Source of the DNA: Macrotis lagotis
Lineage: Eukaryota > Chordata > Mammalia > Peramelemorphia > Peramelidae
Direction: 5' to 3'
Length of the DNA stretch: 64,000 nt
Assembly (NCBI RefSeq): GCF_037893015.1
Contig: NC_133665.1
Location: 195,722,292-195,786,291 of the forward strand
In this document: positions 1 through 10,908 of the stretch, piece by piece
Layout of the letters: each line of letters opens with the position of its first letter
Position numbering within the stretch: position 1 is the first letter of the stretch
The notes under the pieces: generated by a model
Seen by the model: the letters and a program-made list of their open reading frames with translations, nothing else
Told to the model about the DNA's origin: nothing
Databases searched by the model: none
Made by a program: the position numbers and the translations under genes

Positions 1-672
1 GACTGGCCCAGGGCACCCAACCACTATGAACATGGAGACATTGAAAAAAACAATTAGCCTTGCTAAAAGGCTCTGTCACTTCCTAAGCATCTAATTTGTG
101 CCAGGCAGAGGCAAAGTTACCCTGTGGCTAAGGCATTACCACTCCCAACAGTCTTCCAGCACCTTCTCTGAAATGATGCTGAGGGTAGCTTGTTCAGGAG
201 TGACTTGAGGAGGTGGACCCTGGGGGCCCATCCTTTTCTGAGGTGCCGGGGATCTGGCTGAGGCAGAGTGTGGTACCATGTATAGGTGGAAGCCTTCTTC
301 CCATTCATTCCAACAATCACAAAGGAAGTGGATTGCCAGGGCATGACAATGGCATTCCATCACTAGAGGGCTCCTGGCATTGTCACAATTGGTCCTCCGG
401 TGGGCCTTCCAATCCTGAGATTCTGGGAGAGAAGCTGAGCTGGAGTGACCAAATGAGGCTCCAGTTCAGGGAGCAGAGAGGATGGGATCTTAACCTAGAG
501 GGAAGGAGAGGGGATGGGAGAAGGAGGAGCAAAGGAGTGAAGAGGAGCAGTAATGGAACTTAGGAAGGAGAGAGGTCTAAGCCAGTGTGCTCACTAGCCC
601 AGAGGCCAAATTATGCTAGACAGTGTTTCATCATTCACATATGGTGGCCAAGTGCATCCTCTAGTCAATACA
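1..672. other. Single-copy DNA, no gene recognised
   Basis: No repeat or coding signal stands out apart from a possible THER1/L2-like scrap near 80-125 (a 'tgccaggcagagg' stretch). The overlapping open frames here share no recognisable domain and have no splice context, so I treat them as chance. Confidence 0.5.
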
Positions 673-749
673 GACTCTCTCTTTCCCTACCAAATATAAT
701 CTCAGTCTCTCTGTCTCTGTCTCTCTGTCTCCCTGTCTCTCTTTCCCTC
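673..749. repeat. CT-rich low-complexity tract
   Basis: Imperfect CTCTCTGT and CCCT repeats on the + strand, polypyrimidine with few interruptions. It lies just upstream of a SINE insertion. Confidence 0.8.
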
Positions 750-791
750 AACTGTTTATTCAGGGCTCTCCAAAAGTCTTAGTTCACTTTT

Positions 792-936
792 TTGTAGATT
801 TTTCAAGGCAATGGCGTTAAGTGGCTTGCCCAAGGCCACATGACTTGGTAATTATTAAATTTCTGAGGTCAGATTTGAACTCAGGTACTCCTGACTCCAA
901 GGCCGGTGCTCTATTCACTGCGCCACCTAGCTGCCC
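792..936 (-). mobile_element. Marsupial tRNA-derived SINE
   Basis: The + strand reads a T-rich start, then 'tttttcaaggcaatgg', 'cttgcccaaggccac', the B-box-like complement 'gatttgaactcagg', and ends 'ccacctagctgcccc'. The SINE therefore lies on the - strand with its tRNA-like head at the right. It is flanked by an imperfect duplication, CTTAGTTCACTTTT (778-791) and CTTAGTTTACTTTT (937-950), 13 of 14 matching, which supports L1-mediated insertion. The same family recurs at 35.4, 38.4, 48.8, 51.6 and 58.9 kb. Confidence 0.9.
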
Positions 937-950
937 CTTAGTTTACTTTT

Positions 951-1206
951 AAACTATTAAAAAGTTTATCTTGGATACTAAACCCTTAGCAGAAAAATTT
1001 GATAAAAAAGCTATTTTTCCCCTTTTGACCACTTCCCTTTTAATCTTAGGTACATTAATTTTATCTGTGCAGAAGCTTTTCAATTTTATGTAAACAAAGG
1101 TATCTCTTATTATTTTTATTAAAGTGTTCATTAAAACATATCTCCTACTCAAAATATAAAGTTATGCCAGTTTTTAAAAGTATGATTTTTTAATATTAAG
1201 GTTGTA
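951..1206 (-). mobile_element. Old L1 ORF2 fragment, part 1
   Basis: The - strand translation contains YIKLKSFCTD and KIKREVVKRG, which match the better preserved L1 ORF2 copy at 31.0-31.1 kb (YIKLKSFCTDNTTVTKIKRN). It represents the C-terminal part of ORF2. The element resumes at about 1,490 after a SINE insertion. Confidence 0.8.
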
Positions 1207-1425
1207 TCTTGATTTAGAGGGCAGCTAGATGGTCCTTTAGGAAGAACCATACCTGGAATCAGGAAGACTCAATCTCCTGAGTTCAAATCTGACCTCAGAT
1301 ACTTCCTAGTTGTGTGAACATAGACAAATCACTTCACCCTGTCTACCTCATCTGTCAAGTGACTTGAAGAACGACAGGTCAAACCACTCCAGTATTTGCC
1401 AGGAAAACCCCAAATGGGGTGGGGG
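1207..1425 (+). mobile_element. RTE-tailed tRNA-derived SINE
   Basis: The head reads 'gagggcagctagatgg' with a B-box-like 'gagttcaaatctgacctc'. The body ends in 'ccactccagtatttgcc' and 'aaaaccccaaatgggg', the 3' module shared with other copies at 12.4 and 55.3 kb. The terminal 'gtcggacacgactgaacaac' expected for the family is missing, so the copy is 3' truncated or overwritten by the adjoining sequence. It interrupts the old L1. Confidence 0.75.
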
Positions 1426-1485
1426 AAATGAGGGAGATTTTGCTAATAATGTGCATAACAGAATACCTGGACAGAACTTGGAAAT
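1421..1485. repeat. Unknown ~53-bp repeat, copy A
   Basis: Starts gggggaaatgagggagattt and continues through 'tgctaataatgtgcataaca' and 'gaatacctggacagaa'. Copy B is at 3,270-3,335. Over about 53 bp the two differ by one indel and one substitution, then diverge. I do not recognise the family. Confidence 0.7.
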
Positions 1486-1489
1486 TAAA

Positions 1490-1765
1490 ATATATTGTGG
1501 AATATGGTGTAAGGTGTTGGTCTAAGCCTTGTTTCTACCCAACTGCTTTTCAATCTTCCCCATAGTTCTTGTCAAATAGGGAGTTCTTGCCTAAGCATGA
1601 TAGATTTTCTGTTTTATGAAGCCACTGAGTTATTGATTCCCATAGATTGCACTTCCACCATTGATCTATATCGGTATTTTTTGAGTCACCAGCAGACAGT
1701 TTTGATGGCTGCTGCTTTATAATCAAGAGGAAAACCTGGTCTGGTGCTGTTTTTCCTCATACCCC
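1490..1765 (-). mobile_element. Old L1 ORF2 fragment, part 2
   Basis: Continues the L1 interrupted at 1,206. The + strand phrases 'aaggtgttggtctaagcc', 'aatagggagttcttgcc' and 'gttttgatggctgctgctt' are antisense L1 ORF2 and parallel 31.25-31.5 kb of the longer L1. Confidence 0.75.
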
Positions 1766-1779
1766 TGCTTTGTTATTAG

Positions 1780-2225
1780 AAATCTGAGTCCAGTTGCACC
1801 GCCAATGGAATAAGCTTCGATGGACATGGAGTAATGGAACAAAACCACATTTTTGAGGAGTAATACAATCTTTCTGCTCAATCCTTAATTTCTCATTTAA
1901 TGATTAATTTATACAAACCAGAATGTAAACTCATTTAGAAAGTTTTCTGAAAATTAAACCCAGACCTCATCAGGGTAATTGTATTCCCATCGTCTATTTA
2001 GGAAGCAGTCTTCCCCAGCAGTATTATGTTAGGATAATGAGACTATGCATATGCAGATTGCTCAAATCAAAAATTATGTTCCTGGACACATTAACCAGGA
2101 AATATTAGACATAATGATAATTTGGCACAAGAACTATCTTCATTTATATCCAGACAAATCATGCAAAAATGTAATAATCAAAACCTGATGTGCCTATTAT
2201 CTTTTTAAAAGGTGTGATATAAGAT
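1780..2225. promoter_or_regulatory. Candidate conserved non-coding element
   Basis: AT-rich single-copy DNA with no repeat signature. It holds a homeodomain-type cluster TTAATGATTAATTTAT (1,897-1,912) and a POU/octamer-like ATGCATATGCAG (2,045-2,056), plus several ATTA cores. The enhancer idea is inferred from composition and motifs only; conservation cannot be tested here. Confidence 0.3.
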
Positions 2226-2733
2226 GGACTGAGGTACAGAAAATGTTGAGTTTATTTAATTTTACTTTCTAAAAGGGAGAAGCCAAGCTCCATAAAAACC
2301 TGGATATGGGAGAAGAAGGTCTCCAAATTCCTCCCCTGCCATGAAGCCTAATGGCCAAATTCCCTCTGCTTGGTTCATGTGACTCTTAGCCAGGCAGAGG
2401 TTAGGAGATGCCTGGGTTCCAGTGCTGAGGTCTGAACCTCAGATCCCTTAGGGAAATGACACACCACCTTTGCTTTTCCTCTTCTTCTCCCCCACCCCAA
2501 CTGACCATTCCTGGAAGTCTTGGGGGGGGGTCAATAGTCTTTCCCTCCATCACTGATCTCAGCCTCCAGAGAGCGGCTTCCTCTCTGATGCTCTTGTTAA
2601 CAGTCCGGCAGTGAGCAGGGATACCCTCACCTCATCCCAAAGATGATCCTGGACCTTTTCTTCAAGAGTGTAAAATTCAGAATCAGGAAGATTCTTGTTA
2701 ATTTGGGTGAATCAGAATTTGACCCAATAAAAT

Positions 2734-2736
<3 letters not shown>
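2226..2736. other. Single-copy DNA, no gene recognised
   Basis: No coding signal is supported. It contains a short G8 run near 2,522 and a weak SINE-like phrase 'aatcaggaagattc' near 2,680. Confidence 0.4.

Positions 2737-2784
<48 letters not shown>
2737..2784. repeat. (CT)n microsatellite
   Basis: About 24 uninterrupted CT units on the + strand, ending where 'aacatataatatatatgc' begins. Long and pure, so probably polymorphic. Confidence 0.95.
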
Positions 2785-2787
<3 letters not shown>

Positions 2788-2789
2788 AT

Positions 2790-3269
2790 ATAATATATAT
2801 GCATATCCATATAAATATGATATATTAGATGAATAGATTGATAGAAAGAGGGATAGATAGTTCAGTTATATTGCAAAGAAGCAGAAAAGGAAAAATTTTG
2901 AGCACAAGAATGAGCTAGATTTATTGAACATTTGATCTTCCACTACCCTAGGACCATGTAATAATCTCTTTTTCATATGAAACTTTCTAGCTTAAATGCC
3001 TTTTCATGTACCCAACTTTTGAACCTGAAAACAACCTTTTTGTGGAAGGCAGAACAATCCCAAGTAATTCCACTTTTACATATCCTGAAAAGAGTGTTCA
3101 AACCCCCAAGACTGAAAGCATTTTCATAAGGCTCAAAGAAAGAAGGGAGGTGAAAAGAGGTGGGCCATTGGGGTGAGGAGCGATGTACATTAAACAGATA
3201 TACTTACAGAGGAAAACTAGGAGACTGAGAATATAAACATAGTGGAGAACAGTTAGATAAAGATGAACA
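2790..3269. other. Single-copy DNA, nothing recognised
   Basis: No repeat family or coding signal is visible beyond short AT runs after the microsatellite. Confidence 0.4.
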
Positions 3270-3335
3270 GGGGGAAACTGAGGGAGATTTTGCTAATAAT
3301 GTGCGTAACAGAATACCTGGACAGAATCTGAAATA
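3270..3335. repeat. Unknown ~53-bp repeat, copy B
   Basis: Partner of 1,421-1,485 in direct orientation. It reads 'gggggaaactgagggagatt', then 'tgctaataatgtgcgtaaca', then 'gaatacctggacagaa'. It lies in otherwise single-copy DNA and its flanks differ from those of copy A. Confidence 0.7.
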
Positions 3336-4059
3336 GATGAAGAGTTCAGAAAGCAGATCAAACGTCTAGACTTCAGTTACCTGGTGACATGCCAGGCTTC
3401 TCTCTCCTTCTCATTCCTTCTCCCTTTCCCTTTCCTCTTGTCTCTAACTCTTGCTCCTCCTCCTTTTCCTTCTGCCTCTATCCCTACAACCCTCTCTGGC
3501 AAAGACAGAAGAATAACAAATGATCCACTGCATTATGGAACTGAGAAGTGAATCCTTCTATAGGTAGAACTAAGAGAGGGTCCATTTCTGAAATGATTCC
3601 CATCAATGTCAGAGGTCCAGGGGAAGTCCCCACTCTGTCCTAGAGTCTGTGATGGGAAAGTGGAAAGACAGTCATCCTCGGATTGGGTTGTTCCCAACAG
3701 TTTTGGAAGAAGAGATCACAAAGGCTTCAGTCATATAGCAAACATTTATGAAGCATCTACCATGTGTCAGACACTTGCTAAGTGTTGAGGAAGGACACAA
3801 GAATGTCCTTACTTTCAAAAAAGGACAGAGAATCCCAAGGCAAATGTTTCTGGGAGATGTGAATCCAGGAAGAATGGAAAAATCTCCAAGAGGAAATTCT
3901 GAAGATTAAGAGAAACAACTTCAGTTATGAAAAAGTCTCTTTCCCCATATCTCAGGGTTTAGGAGATCATATTACCCTTTCTGCAATAGAATATCTAGAA
4001 CATCTTACTTATTCTTCTTGGCTCTGAACAGGAGAAGGAATACTGGGGGAAGCAGCCAA
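3336..4059. other. Mostly single-copy DNA with a THER1/L2-like scrap
   Basis: The stretch 3,737-3,830 ('agcaaacatttatgaagcatctaccatg', 'cagacacttgctaagtg') resembles the old THER1/L2-tail SINE seen also at 7.65, 17.5 and 55.9 kb. CT-rich DNA lies at 3,400-3,480. The remainder is unrecognised. Confidence 0.5.
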
Positions 4060-4190
4060 GAGGCAATTTTGTTAGGGGAAAACCTTCCTAACAATGAGAG
4101 TTAACTCAAAATAGAATAGACACCCCCAGGAAATAGCAGAGTCCTCCTCACTGAACATTTTTGAGTAAAGGCTGGTGAGCATTTATTACA
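4060..4190 (+). mobile_element. Ancient unnamed interspersed repeat fragment
   Basis: Reads 'ggggaaaaccttcctaacaat', then 'aatagaatag', then 'gtaaaggctggtgagc'. The same family appears near 29.66-29.92 kb and probably 35.65-35.74 kb. I recognise a widespread vertebrate repeat layout but cannot name it with confidence. Confidence 0.45.
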
Positions 4191-5480
4191 AATATTCTAG
4201 CAACATAGGGATTGGGGAGCAACAGGTGAAAAATCACCTTCTTTAGGCTGTTTTCCTTTGGCCCACCAGATACTGTCAAAAGTATTCTCTGGGCTTCTTT
4301 CAGACCCTTCCTGGCCGTGACAATAACAAGGGAGATAGATAGACATACACACATATGTGCCTCTACTCAAAATTATAAATTAATATTATATCTGTAAATA
4401 TACATATGTATATCTATACATGTGGTTCAAGTATGGAGGGAGGGAGAGACAGAAAAAAAGAGAAAGACAGAGACAGAAGAGAAAGACAGAGGAAGAGAGA
4501 ATGAACGAGAATTGGAGAGGAAAAGAGAGAACAGCTATTTATCTCCTAGATTGAGTACAGTCTGAGTGTGAAAATGCATTTGCTCATTATCTAATTCTCT
4601 TCCCACTTGGGGACAGGAACTATTCCTCAGTTGACTCAGATCTCAGAAAATGAATGTCTTTGTGATGTCCTTGGGTATGATTCCAGAAAGTTTAGAGGTC
4701 CCAAGTGTTGGACATCCCCCTTCTTAATGTGAATCTGAAGATGAGCATAAAGCCTACCTCTATCTTTCATTCTCTCTGTCTCTGTCTGCCTGTCTCTCTC
4801 TCCCTAACTCCCACTTGTCTTTAAGATTTCTGCCATGAGCTTCTTTTGTACATGCTTCTCTCTGTGACCCAACAGGTCAACGCAGAAGGTTGGCTGATTG
4901 GCCTTTCCTCATTGTTCTGGAACAGCACAAGGAGCTGAGAGAGTTATTCCAGATGAGGTGTGAGGGCAGGGTGATGACCATATGATGGAAAAGAGGAGAA
5001 TGTGGACCCTTGGGATGCTTCAAGAAAAGACAAGCCTGCAAATGGATGATTTAGAAAAGAAAACTGAAAAGTCTGATGGGAGAATTTCCCATCTGGAGTC
5101 TGGTCTGGAAAACCGAGTTGCAATTCTGAGATCTGCCTCTTTTAGTTGATCTTCTCTGTGCTCTGTCAGAACTTCCTCATCAAGGCCATTCCCATGGAAT
5201 AGATTTGGGGTAAGATCTCCTCCCCCAGGAAGTTGGTCTTAGGAGTCAGAGACCAAAAGCACTTGGAGCCCAAGATGCCTGGTGACCTGGCTGGCCCCCA
5301 ACAAAAGGGCTGCACCTGTTTAAGGCCTGGACACAGAGAGCAGGGAAGTCCCAGGGGAGCTCATAGAGAGAGGCAGAGGAAGAGACACACTCAGAGACAA
5401 AGAAAGGGAGAAGGCAAGAAAGGAGGGAGCAGAGGGAAACAGAGGCAGGGACAGAAAGACAGAGAGAGGGGAGGGAGAGG
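4191..5480. other. Single-copy DNA with GA-rich tracts
   Basis: GA-rich low-complexity stretches lie at 4,435-4,540 and 5,330-5,480 (AGAGAC and GAGAGG units). Between them the sequence is unremarkable. The open frame over the second tract is an artefact of the purine run. Confidence 0.5.
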
Positions 5481-6569
5481 TTTCACACCTGCTCCTGGAA
5501 TCGTGTTGGATCTCTGTCTAGGTTGATTTCAACAAGTCATTGTGGTGATGGATCTTTGCCGCAGAGGGCAGTCATTATCTTATTGTTCGTCCTTTATGGA
5601 ATGCTATTGACCTATACATTAAAGTCAATTGAATAGGATTGTTTCTTCTTCCTTTCTTCTGGTCACTGAGGAGTGAGGAGGAGCAGACTGAAAGACAGCC
5701 TCAGTCAGGAGGACCTGCTGCTCACACATCTCAGCTGAGTGACCCTGGCCACTTCCCTTACCCTCTGAGGAGCCCAGACATCACTGTTAGGCTCTTGAAG
5801 ACTGTTGCCTTTATGCATTGCTAGATTACCTTCCATTGTGTTAACTGTCTCACTCACCTTTGCATTATGCCAAAGTGGGCTGATCATATCATCATTTCTG
5901 TTATCCAAGTCAGTGGAAATGCTTAATAGACAAGACCAAACTCAGATTCCTAAGAATCCCTCTTGAGACCTCCCTCCATGATGACTGCTCTTTGGGTCTG
6001 GTCTGTCATCGATTTCTGCATCCCCCAGACTGCCCCCACAGTAGCATTTCCTGACAGGGTGGATCTGTCTCAGGAAGGAACTAATTTAGCCTGGATCTCT
6101 TTCCCTGTGAATAGACGGTGTCCACATTCTCTGAGTCATGGTTTCCTTTACCTTCCTCTCCTCCAATAGAGGTTTTGCTCATCAAAGACAAAGCCCAACC
6201 AAGAATTGCCCATCCACCTGGGAGATCATGGGGCATTCCTGGATTTGGGTAATTGTATTTACTCCCTCATTTCCCTGAACCCTCCATTTCCTTGCAATTG
6301 GGGTGAAAATAACCTTACTGTTCTATGTTAAAGAAAGACATCAGGCCCTGGCAACCTGCCAGAAAATTTCTCTTGTTAGGAAATGCCCACAGCACATTGG
6401 CCCTGCAGACAAGCAGGAGAGGGGAAGAAAATAGGGCCATCCATCCCCAGAGAAGGCCCCTGAAAGGCCCAGAGACTGGAGTTCAGCATCCATTATGGCA
6501 GACCCAGAGAATGAATAGTGGTGAGGCATCTTAGCAACTGGAACAAGTCCTGATTTATCTTATCTCTCA
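5481..6569. other. Single-copy DNA, no gene recognised
   Basis: Several 60-70-codon frames overlap in both directions with no domain, no splice context and no codon bias. I see no repeat family. Confidence 0.4.
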
Positions 6570-6775
6570 AAATGGAATTGTTTTTTAAAGAACAGAGACT
6601 GTTAAACTTCCCAATAATAAAATGCTATTTGTATATGCAAAACAGTTCAATTATTTAGTGCAATTAAACTAATATCTCAGGAATCATTTGAAATAACATC
6701 TTTGTAAAGAAAGATTTTCAAGTGGATTTTTTGATTAAAGCCACAATAATTGTGTACAGAATAAAAAAGAAATCT
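6570..6775. promoter_or_regulatory. Candidate conserved non-coding element
   Basis: AT-rich single-copy island in a more GC-rich neighbourhood. It has a POU-like TATATGCAAAA (6,632-6,642), repeated AATTA/TAAT cores and TTTTTTGATTAAAGCC (about 6,727-6,742), which resembles a TCF/LEF or HOX-type site cluster. Function is inferred only. Confidence 0.3.
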
Positions 6776-7640
6776 CCAAGTGGCCCCTCCACCTCCAGGA
6801 ATCTATCCCTTGTTCTTAGTGCTCACTGACTAGCCATTCCCTACCCTCCACCCCCTGTGGCTATTCACAGGGAGAGAGATCCAGGCTACAATTAGTGTCA
6901 ATCTACCACTCTTGATGTATGGCTCTCCTCTGGGCACATCTCTTAGGTTGGCATGACAGGGATATGGGTAGTAGGGTGGTTTCTTATGGATCTGGTGTTT
7001 CTTTCACAGCAATGCAAAAGAAGGGGGTCAACACATTCTTCTCCCTCCCTCCCTATCTTGTGGTTCCCTGAGCCATATTTGGGATGCTCTGGGATGCTCA
7101 TTCATCCTTTACATCCAACATAACAGGATGGGGCCCTTCTGGGTTCTAAGAATAACAGCAGTCTTGGCCTTGGCCTTGGTCTTTTTCATGAACCTCTATG
7201 AGGTTTCACCCATACTCCCATTAAACTTCACAGAAGCTCTGGTGATGTGAGAAAGGAGGGCAGAATTACACATGCTCCATTAAAAGTTAGGAGGTAGGTG
7301 TTGCTGGTTGCTTGGCCCAGAGCTAGATGCGTCCCAGAATAGAATTCTACCCTCCTTATCCCCACCAGGAGCTTTATTATCATCCCTTCTGGTATCCAGA
7401 TTTCAGAAGGCTTTATGGAGAGACCACCCAAGGATGGAAAGAGCCATCACATGGAGAAATTGTCCTTCCCTATTGATTCCAAAGAACCAAATTATTCTAT
7501 TAGAAAATTTATAGTGCCTACTAAGGGTGTTATCAGAGTCCTCTTCTGGAGAGAAAATGTAGCCAAAGTATACCTTGGACAGAAGCAACCCAGAAGCTGA
7601 ATTGAGGAACACCCAATTATTAGGTCATTTCTACCCTGAT
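6776..7640. other. Single-copy DNA, no gene recognised
   Basis: No repeat family recognised. Open frames of 60-69 codons occur on both strands and look random. Confidence 0.4.
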
Positions 7641-7830
7641 TCAATTTAGTTCAATTCAATATTCATTGATTTTTCTCCAACTGTGTGCTAGGTGCTAGAG
7701 ATGAAAAGGTCAAATGAAAACAGTTCCTGTTCTCAAGAAGCTCACAATCTTGGTGGGGTGGAGAGATATGTACACAGGCAGGAAAATACAAAATCTATCC
7801 AAAGATGACTATAAAGTCTTTGGAGGAGTA
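7641..7830 (+). mobile_element. THER1/L2-tail SINE fragment
   Basis: Contains 'tgtgtgctaggtgctagagatg', 'acagttcctgttctcaagaagctcacaatct', the layout of the old therian SINE whose copies also lie at 13.4, 17.5, 28.4, 49.4, 52.2 and 55.9 kb. No TSD can be seen, consistent with age. Confidence 0.65.
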
Positions 7831-8079
7831 GATAACTTCTGGGGCTGGGGTGGGGTGAGGGGAGAATTCAAACAGAAAAGCAAATCTTTGATTTTAGAAA
7901 CAATAAAAGGCAAGGGAGCTTCCTGGGCAGGAAGATCACATGGGCAACAATCCAGAGGGTGGATTAGAGAGAAGAGAGTCTTGCCTCAGGACCCTGGCTT
8001 GTCTTTCTGCAGAGCTCCCTTAACAACTGTCAGCTGGAGGCTTCCACTAGAGAGGCATCTTTAGATGGATGTGGTCCAC

Positions 8080-8560
8080 ACTAAACTCGCTTCCTTGGTC
8101 CATCACTCAAAGGCTTTTCCCTAACTTTCCCTTTTTCAGTTAGAAATCCACTATCCTTCCAGGACTGCATGGTCATCATCTCCCTTCTCCTTCAACCTCC
8201 CCTACTCACTTGGGCATTTCTGCCTCCATCCAGTCTCTCCCTTCTATGTCCTTCTTTCTCCTCCCAGTTACCATCCTAACTCACATCTCATCACCTCTCT
8301 TGTAGACAATTATCTCCTAACTGGAGTCCCCAACTCCAGCCTCAATTCTCTTCAGTACATCTTCCTGGCCTTTTGAATGGACTCTACAGCAAGACCCAAA
8401 GTCCTCTAAATGGAAGTCCAAACCCAACATCAATGAATTCCAGGTCTATGTTTCCAGGCTGATTATGCACTTCATGTTCTGGCCAAACTGGTTCACTAGC
8501 TCTCCTCCATCTCCAATATTCTGCTCCTGTCATTGTGCATTTGTACATACTTCCCTTACC
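8080..8560 (+). mobile_element. L2-clade LINE 3' region
   Basis: The phrases 'tctcctaactggagtcccc', 'ctccagcctcaattctcttca', 'cctggccttttgaatgg' and 'agacccaaagtcct' parallel the ORF2 end/3' region of L2 as read in the better copy at 10.9-11.9 kb. It is old, with no long open frame. Confidence 0.6.
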
Positions 8561-8985
8561 CACTCCTCTGAGGTTGAGTGTGGCTCTTGATCTACCCCCA
8601 TCACTTTGGCTTCTCTTGTACATTCTTGGTCTGGGCTGAATCATGTCTTCCCTAGAGAATTCAAGAGCCCTGATGGCAGGAGCTGTTTTACCTTTATACT
8701 TTTTGCTCATCAATTAGATTCAGTATCCATATTGGGGGGCAGTGTGAGCAGAGGACAAACCAATAATGATTTTGAGTGGTCTGGACCAACTCTTCCCATT
8801 AGGCTAGGGAAGACTGCCCTGGGAGCCAGGACGAGGAGCTAGGTTTCAGGGTTCAGAGCATTAATGGGGAGGAAGTAACCCCATAGATGAAAGCCCTGTC
8901 TGTCCTATGCTTGTTTTGTGGCTGGGACTAGGTCATCTCTGACATTGTCTCCCCGTCTAAATTCTATAATCCAATAAGTCTGTGT
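8561..8985. other. Single-copy DNA, no gene recognised
   Basis: No recognisable repeat or coding signal. Confidence 0.4.
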
Positions 8986-9105
8986 TTTTATCCTATCTTT
9001 CATCACTAACTAGATTTGTGATGTGGAGCAGGACATTCCCTTCTCTGGGGCTTTGCTCCTCATTTCTAACACTGGGAAACTAAACAATGTCTTTGTGAGT
9101 AATCT
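8986..9105 (+). mobile_element. MIR-like CORE-SINE fragment
   Basis: Reads 'actaactagatttgtgatgtggagcaggac' followed by 'cttctctggggctttgctcctc', the central layout of MIR. Weakly conserved. Confidence 0.5.
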
Positions 9106-9336
9106 GCTGTTCAACCTGAAATTCCCTAGTTAGAGAAACTTGAGAATGTGTGATTAGCTCTTCCTTATGATACTTTGTTTTCCTGGGGAAAAAGGAAGGA
9201 AAGAGGTGGCACCTTCTGTAGCCGCTGGATACTTGGGTTTACTTCTGTCTATGAGGAATCATTATTCAGACTTGGGAAAGCATGGGTGGAAATAAAACAA
9301 AAATTATTTAAAAGGTTACAAGACATAGGAAGGGCT

Positions 9337-9338
<2 letters not shown>

Positions 9339-9388
<50 letters not shown>
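9339..9388. repeat. (GA)n microsatellite
   Basis: About 25 uninterrupted AG units. A purine mirror repeat of this length can form triplex DNA in vitro. Confidence 0.95.
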
Positions 9389-9390
<2 letters not shown>

Positions 9391-9864
9391 GCCAAGCAAT
9401 GTTGGCTAGGCCATGATCAGAGAAGACTGCAGCCCTGAGCTGGACTCCAACCCATATTTTTATGTGTTGCCTCTCATATAGAGGGCAGAAGATGAACTCC
9501 TTTTCTCTTACTAGACCAGGAATTAGGTAGAGGGTAAAGCCTAAGGAGATTGGGATACACATTTTACATTAAACAATGAATCAGTGGTACATCAAGAATG
9601 GCAGGGGTTTCCACCCAATCAGCTTTTAAGATTACAGTTGTTTATGTTGCAATCATAATTCTCTACTCCAAGTTAATTTACATTTCAAGAGTAGGTGGTA
9701 TTCAACCCCACCCAATTTCTACATTCACAATTCTCTTCATCTTTCCCCTGTATCACTTCCACTTCCCTATTCTCTGGGTCTCCAGGTATACAGAGATGGT
9801 CCATAGGAGTGAAGAAAACAGAGGGGAAGGGAATATCATTTCACCCCAATTGACCTCTCAGAAT
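9389..9864. other. Single-copy DNA, AT-rich in part
   Basis: 9,600-9,700 is AT-rich with CCAAT ('cacccaatcagc') and several TAATT cores. The overlapping 108-codon frame (9,598-9,924) has no recognisable domain and runs into L2 sequence, so I do not call a gene. Confidence 0.4.
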
Positions 9865-10082
9865 TGCCAAATCCAATGGCTTTTTCTCAGGTCTGATTCT
9901 CCTAGACTTCTCTGCAGCTTTTGACATTGTAGATTATTGTCTCCTCCTTGGTTCTCTCTTCTCACTAGGTTTCCCTAACATTATTCTCTGCTAGTTCTTC
10001 TCCTCCTTCTCTAACAGCTCCTTCTCTGTCTCCTTTTGCTTGATCCTCATCTGGATTGTGCCATCTAGCTGAAGAAATGATC
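9865..10082 (+). mobile_element. L2-clade LINE, reverse-transcriptase segment
   Basis: A reading frame near 9,897 gives LLDFSAAFDIVDY, the reverse-transcriptase motif typical of the L2/CR1 clade (consensus LLDLSAAFDTVDH). The element is cut at about 10,082 by later insertions and resumes at 10,909, so its total span is about 2 kb. No intact ORF remains. Confidence 0.85.
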
Positions 10083-10096
10083 AGAAGTGATTCAAG

Positions 10097-10575
10097 AGGA
10101 TTTGCATGAACTGATGCTGAGTGAGATGAGCAGAACCAGAAGAACACTGTACACCCTAACAGCAACCTGGGGGTGATGATCAACCTTGATGGACTCACTC
10201 ATTTCATCAGTGCAACAATCAGGGACAATTTTGGACTATCTGCAATGGAGAATCCCATCTGTATCCAGAGAAAGAACTGTGGAGTTTGAACAAAGACCAA
10301 GGGCTATTACCTTAAATTTAGAAAAAAAAAGTATTATCTTATCATGTAATTTTGCTCTCTCTTATACTTTATATTTCTTCCTTAAGGATATAATTTTCTC
10401 TCTCATCACATTCAGCTTAGATCAATGTATACCATGAAAACAACGTGAAGACTAACAGACTGCCTTCTCTGGGGGGTTGGGGGAGGGAAGCATTTCCTAG
10501 AAGGGAGATGATGACCATGCAGTCCTAGTCCCCAGCCACAAAATAACCCAAAATGAATAAAATCTTTCTTAAAAA
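10097..10575 (+). mobile_element. 5'-truncated L1 inserted in L2
   Basis: Starts inside the ORF2 C terminus ('gatttgcatgaactgatgc', 'agcagaaccagaagaac') and runs through the 3' UTR to 'aaaatgaataaaatctttct' and an A-rich end. It is flanked by an imperfect TSD, AGAAGTGATTCAAG (10,083-10,096) and AGAATTGATACAAG (10,576-10,589), 12 of 14 matching. Its 3' part matches the L1 copies at 26.3, 30.0 and 58.5 kb. Confidence 0.85.
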
Positions 10576-10589
10576 AGAATTGATACAAG

Positions 10590-10908
10590 GACATTCTCAA
10601 GGTCTTTTTGAAAAACTTCCTTACCAATTATGACACATGGGAGTCAGTGGCCAAGGACTATCTGGTATGGTGCCTTCAATGAGGAAGGCGCTGTGCTCTA
10701 TGATCAAAGCAGTATAAAAGTCAAGCCAGCTGCACAAATTTAGCAATGTTTCCCTCCCAGATGATGCTAATAAACTATTTGTGCCCAACTTGTGGTAGAA
10801 CCTTCCAAATTTCTATTGGAGAGATCAGCTGGACTGATCAGTCATAGCTAACTCCTGATCCCAACATCATAATTCCATTGGTCTTCTTTGAAAATGAAGG
10901 ACAAACAA
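10590..10908 (+). mobile_element. LINE 3' end sharing the MAR1 SINE tail
   Basis: A frame near 10,775 reads YLCPTCGRTF followed, after a small disruption, by LISHS: a degenerate C2H2-like C-terminal tail known from some vertebrate LINE ORFs. It ends 'tggtcttctttgaaaatgaa' and 'ggacaaacaaca', the same terminal tail as the MAR1 SINEs. It is therefore a good candidate for the LINE whose reverse transcriptase mobilised MAR1. I do not name its clade. Confidence 0.55.
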
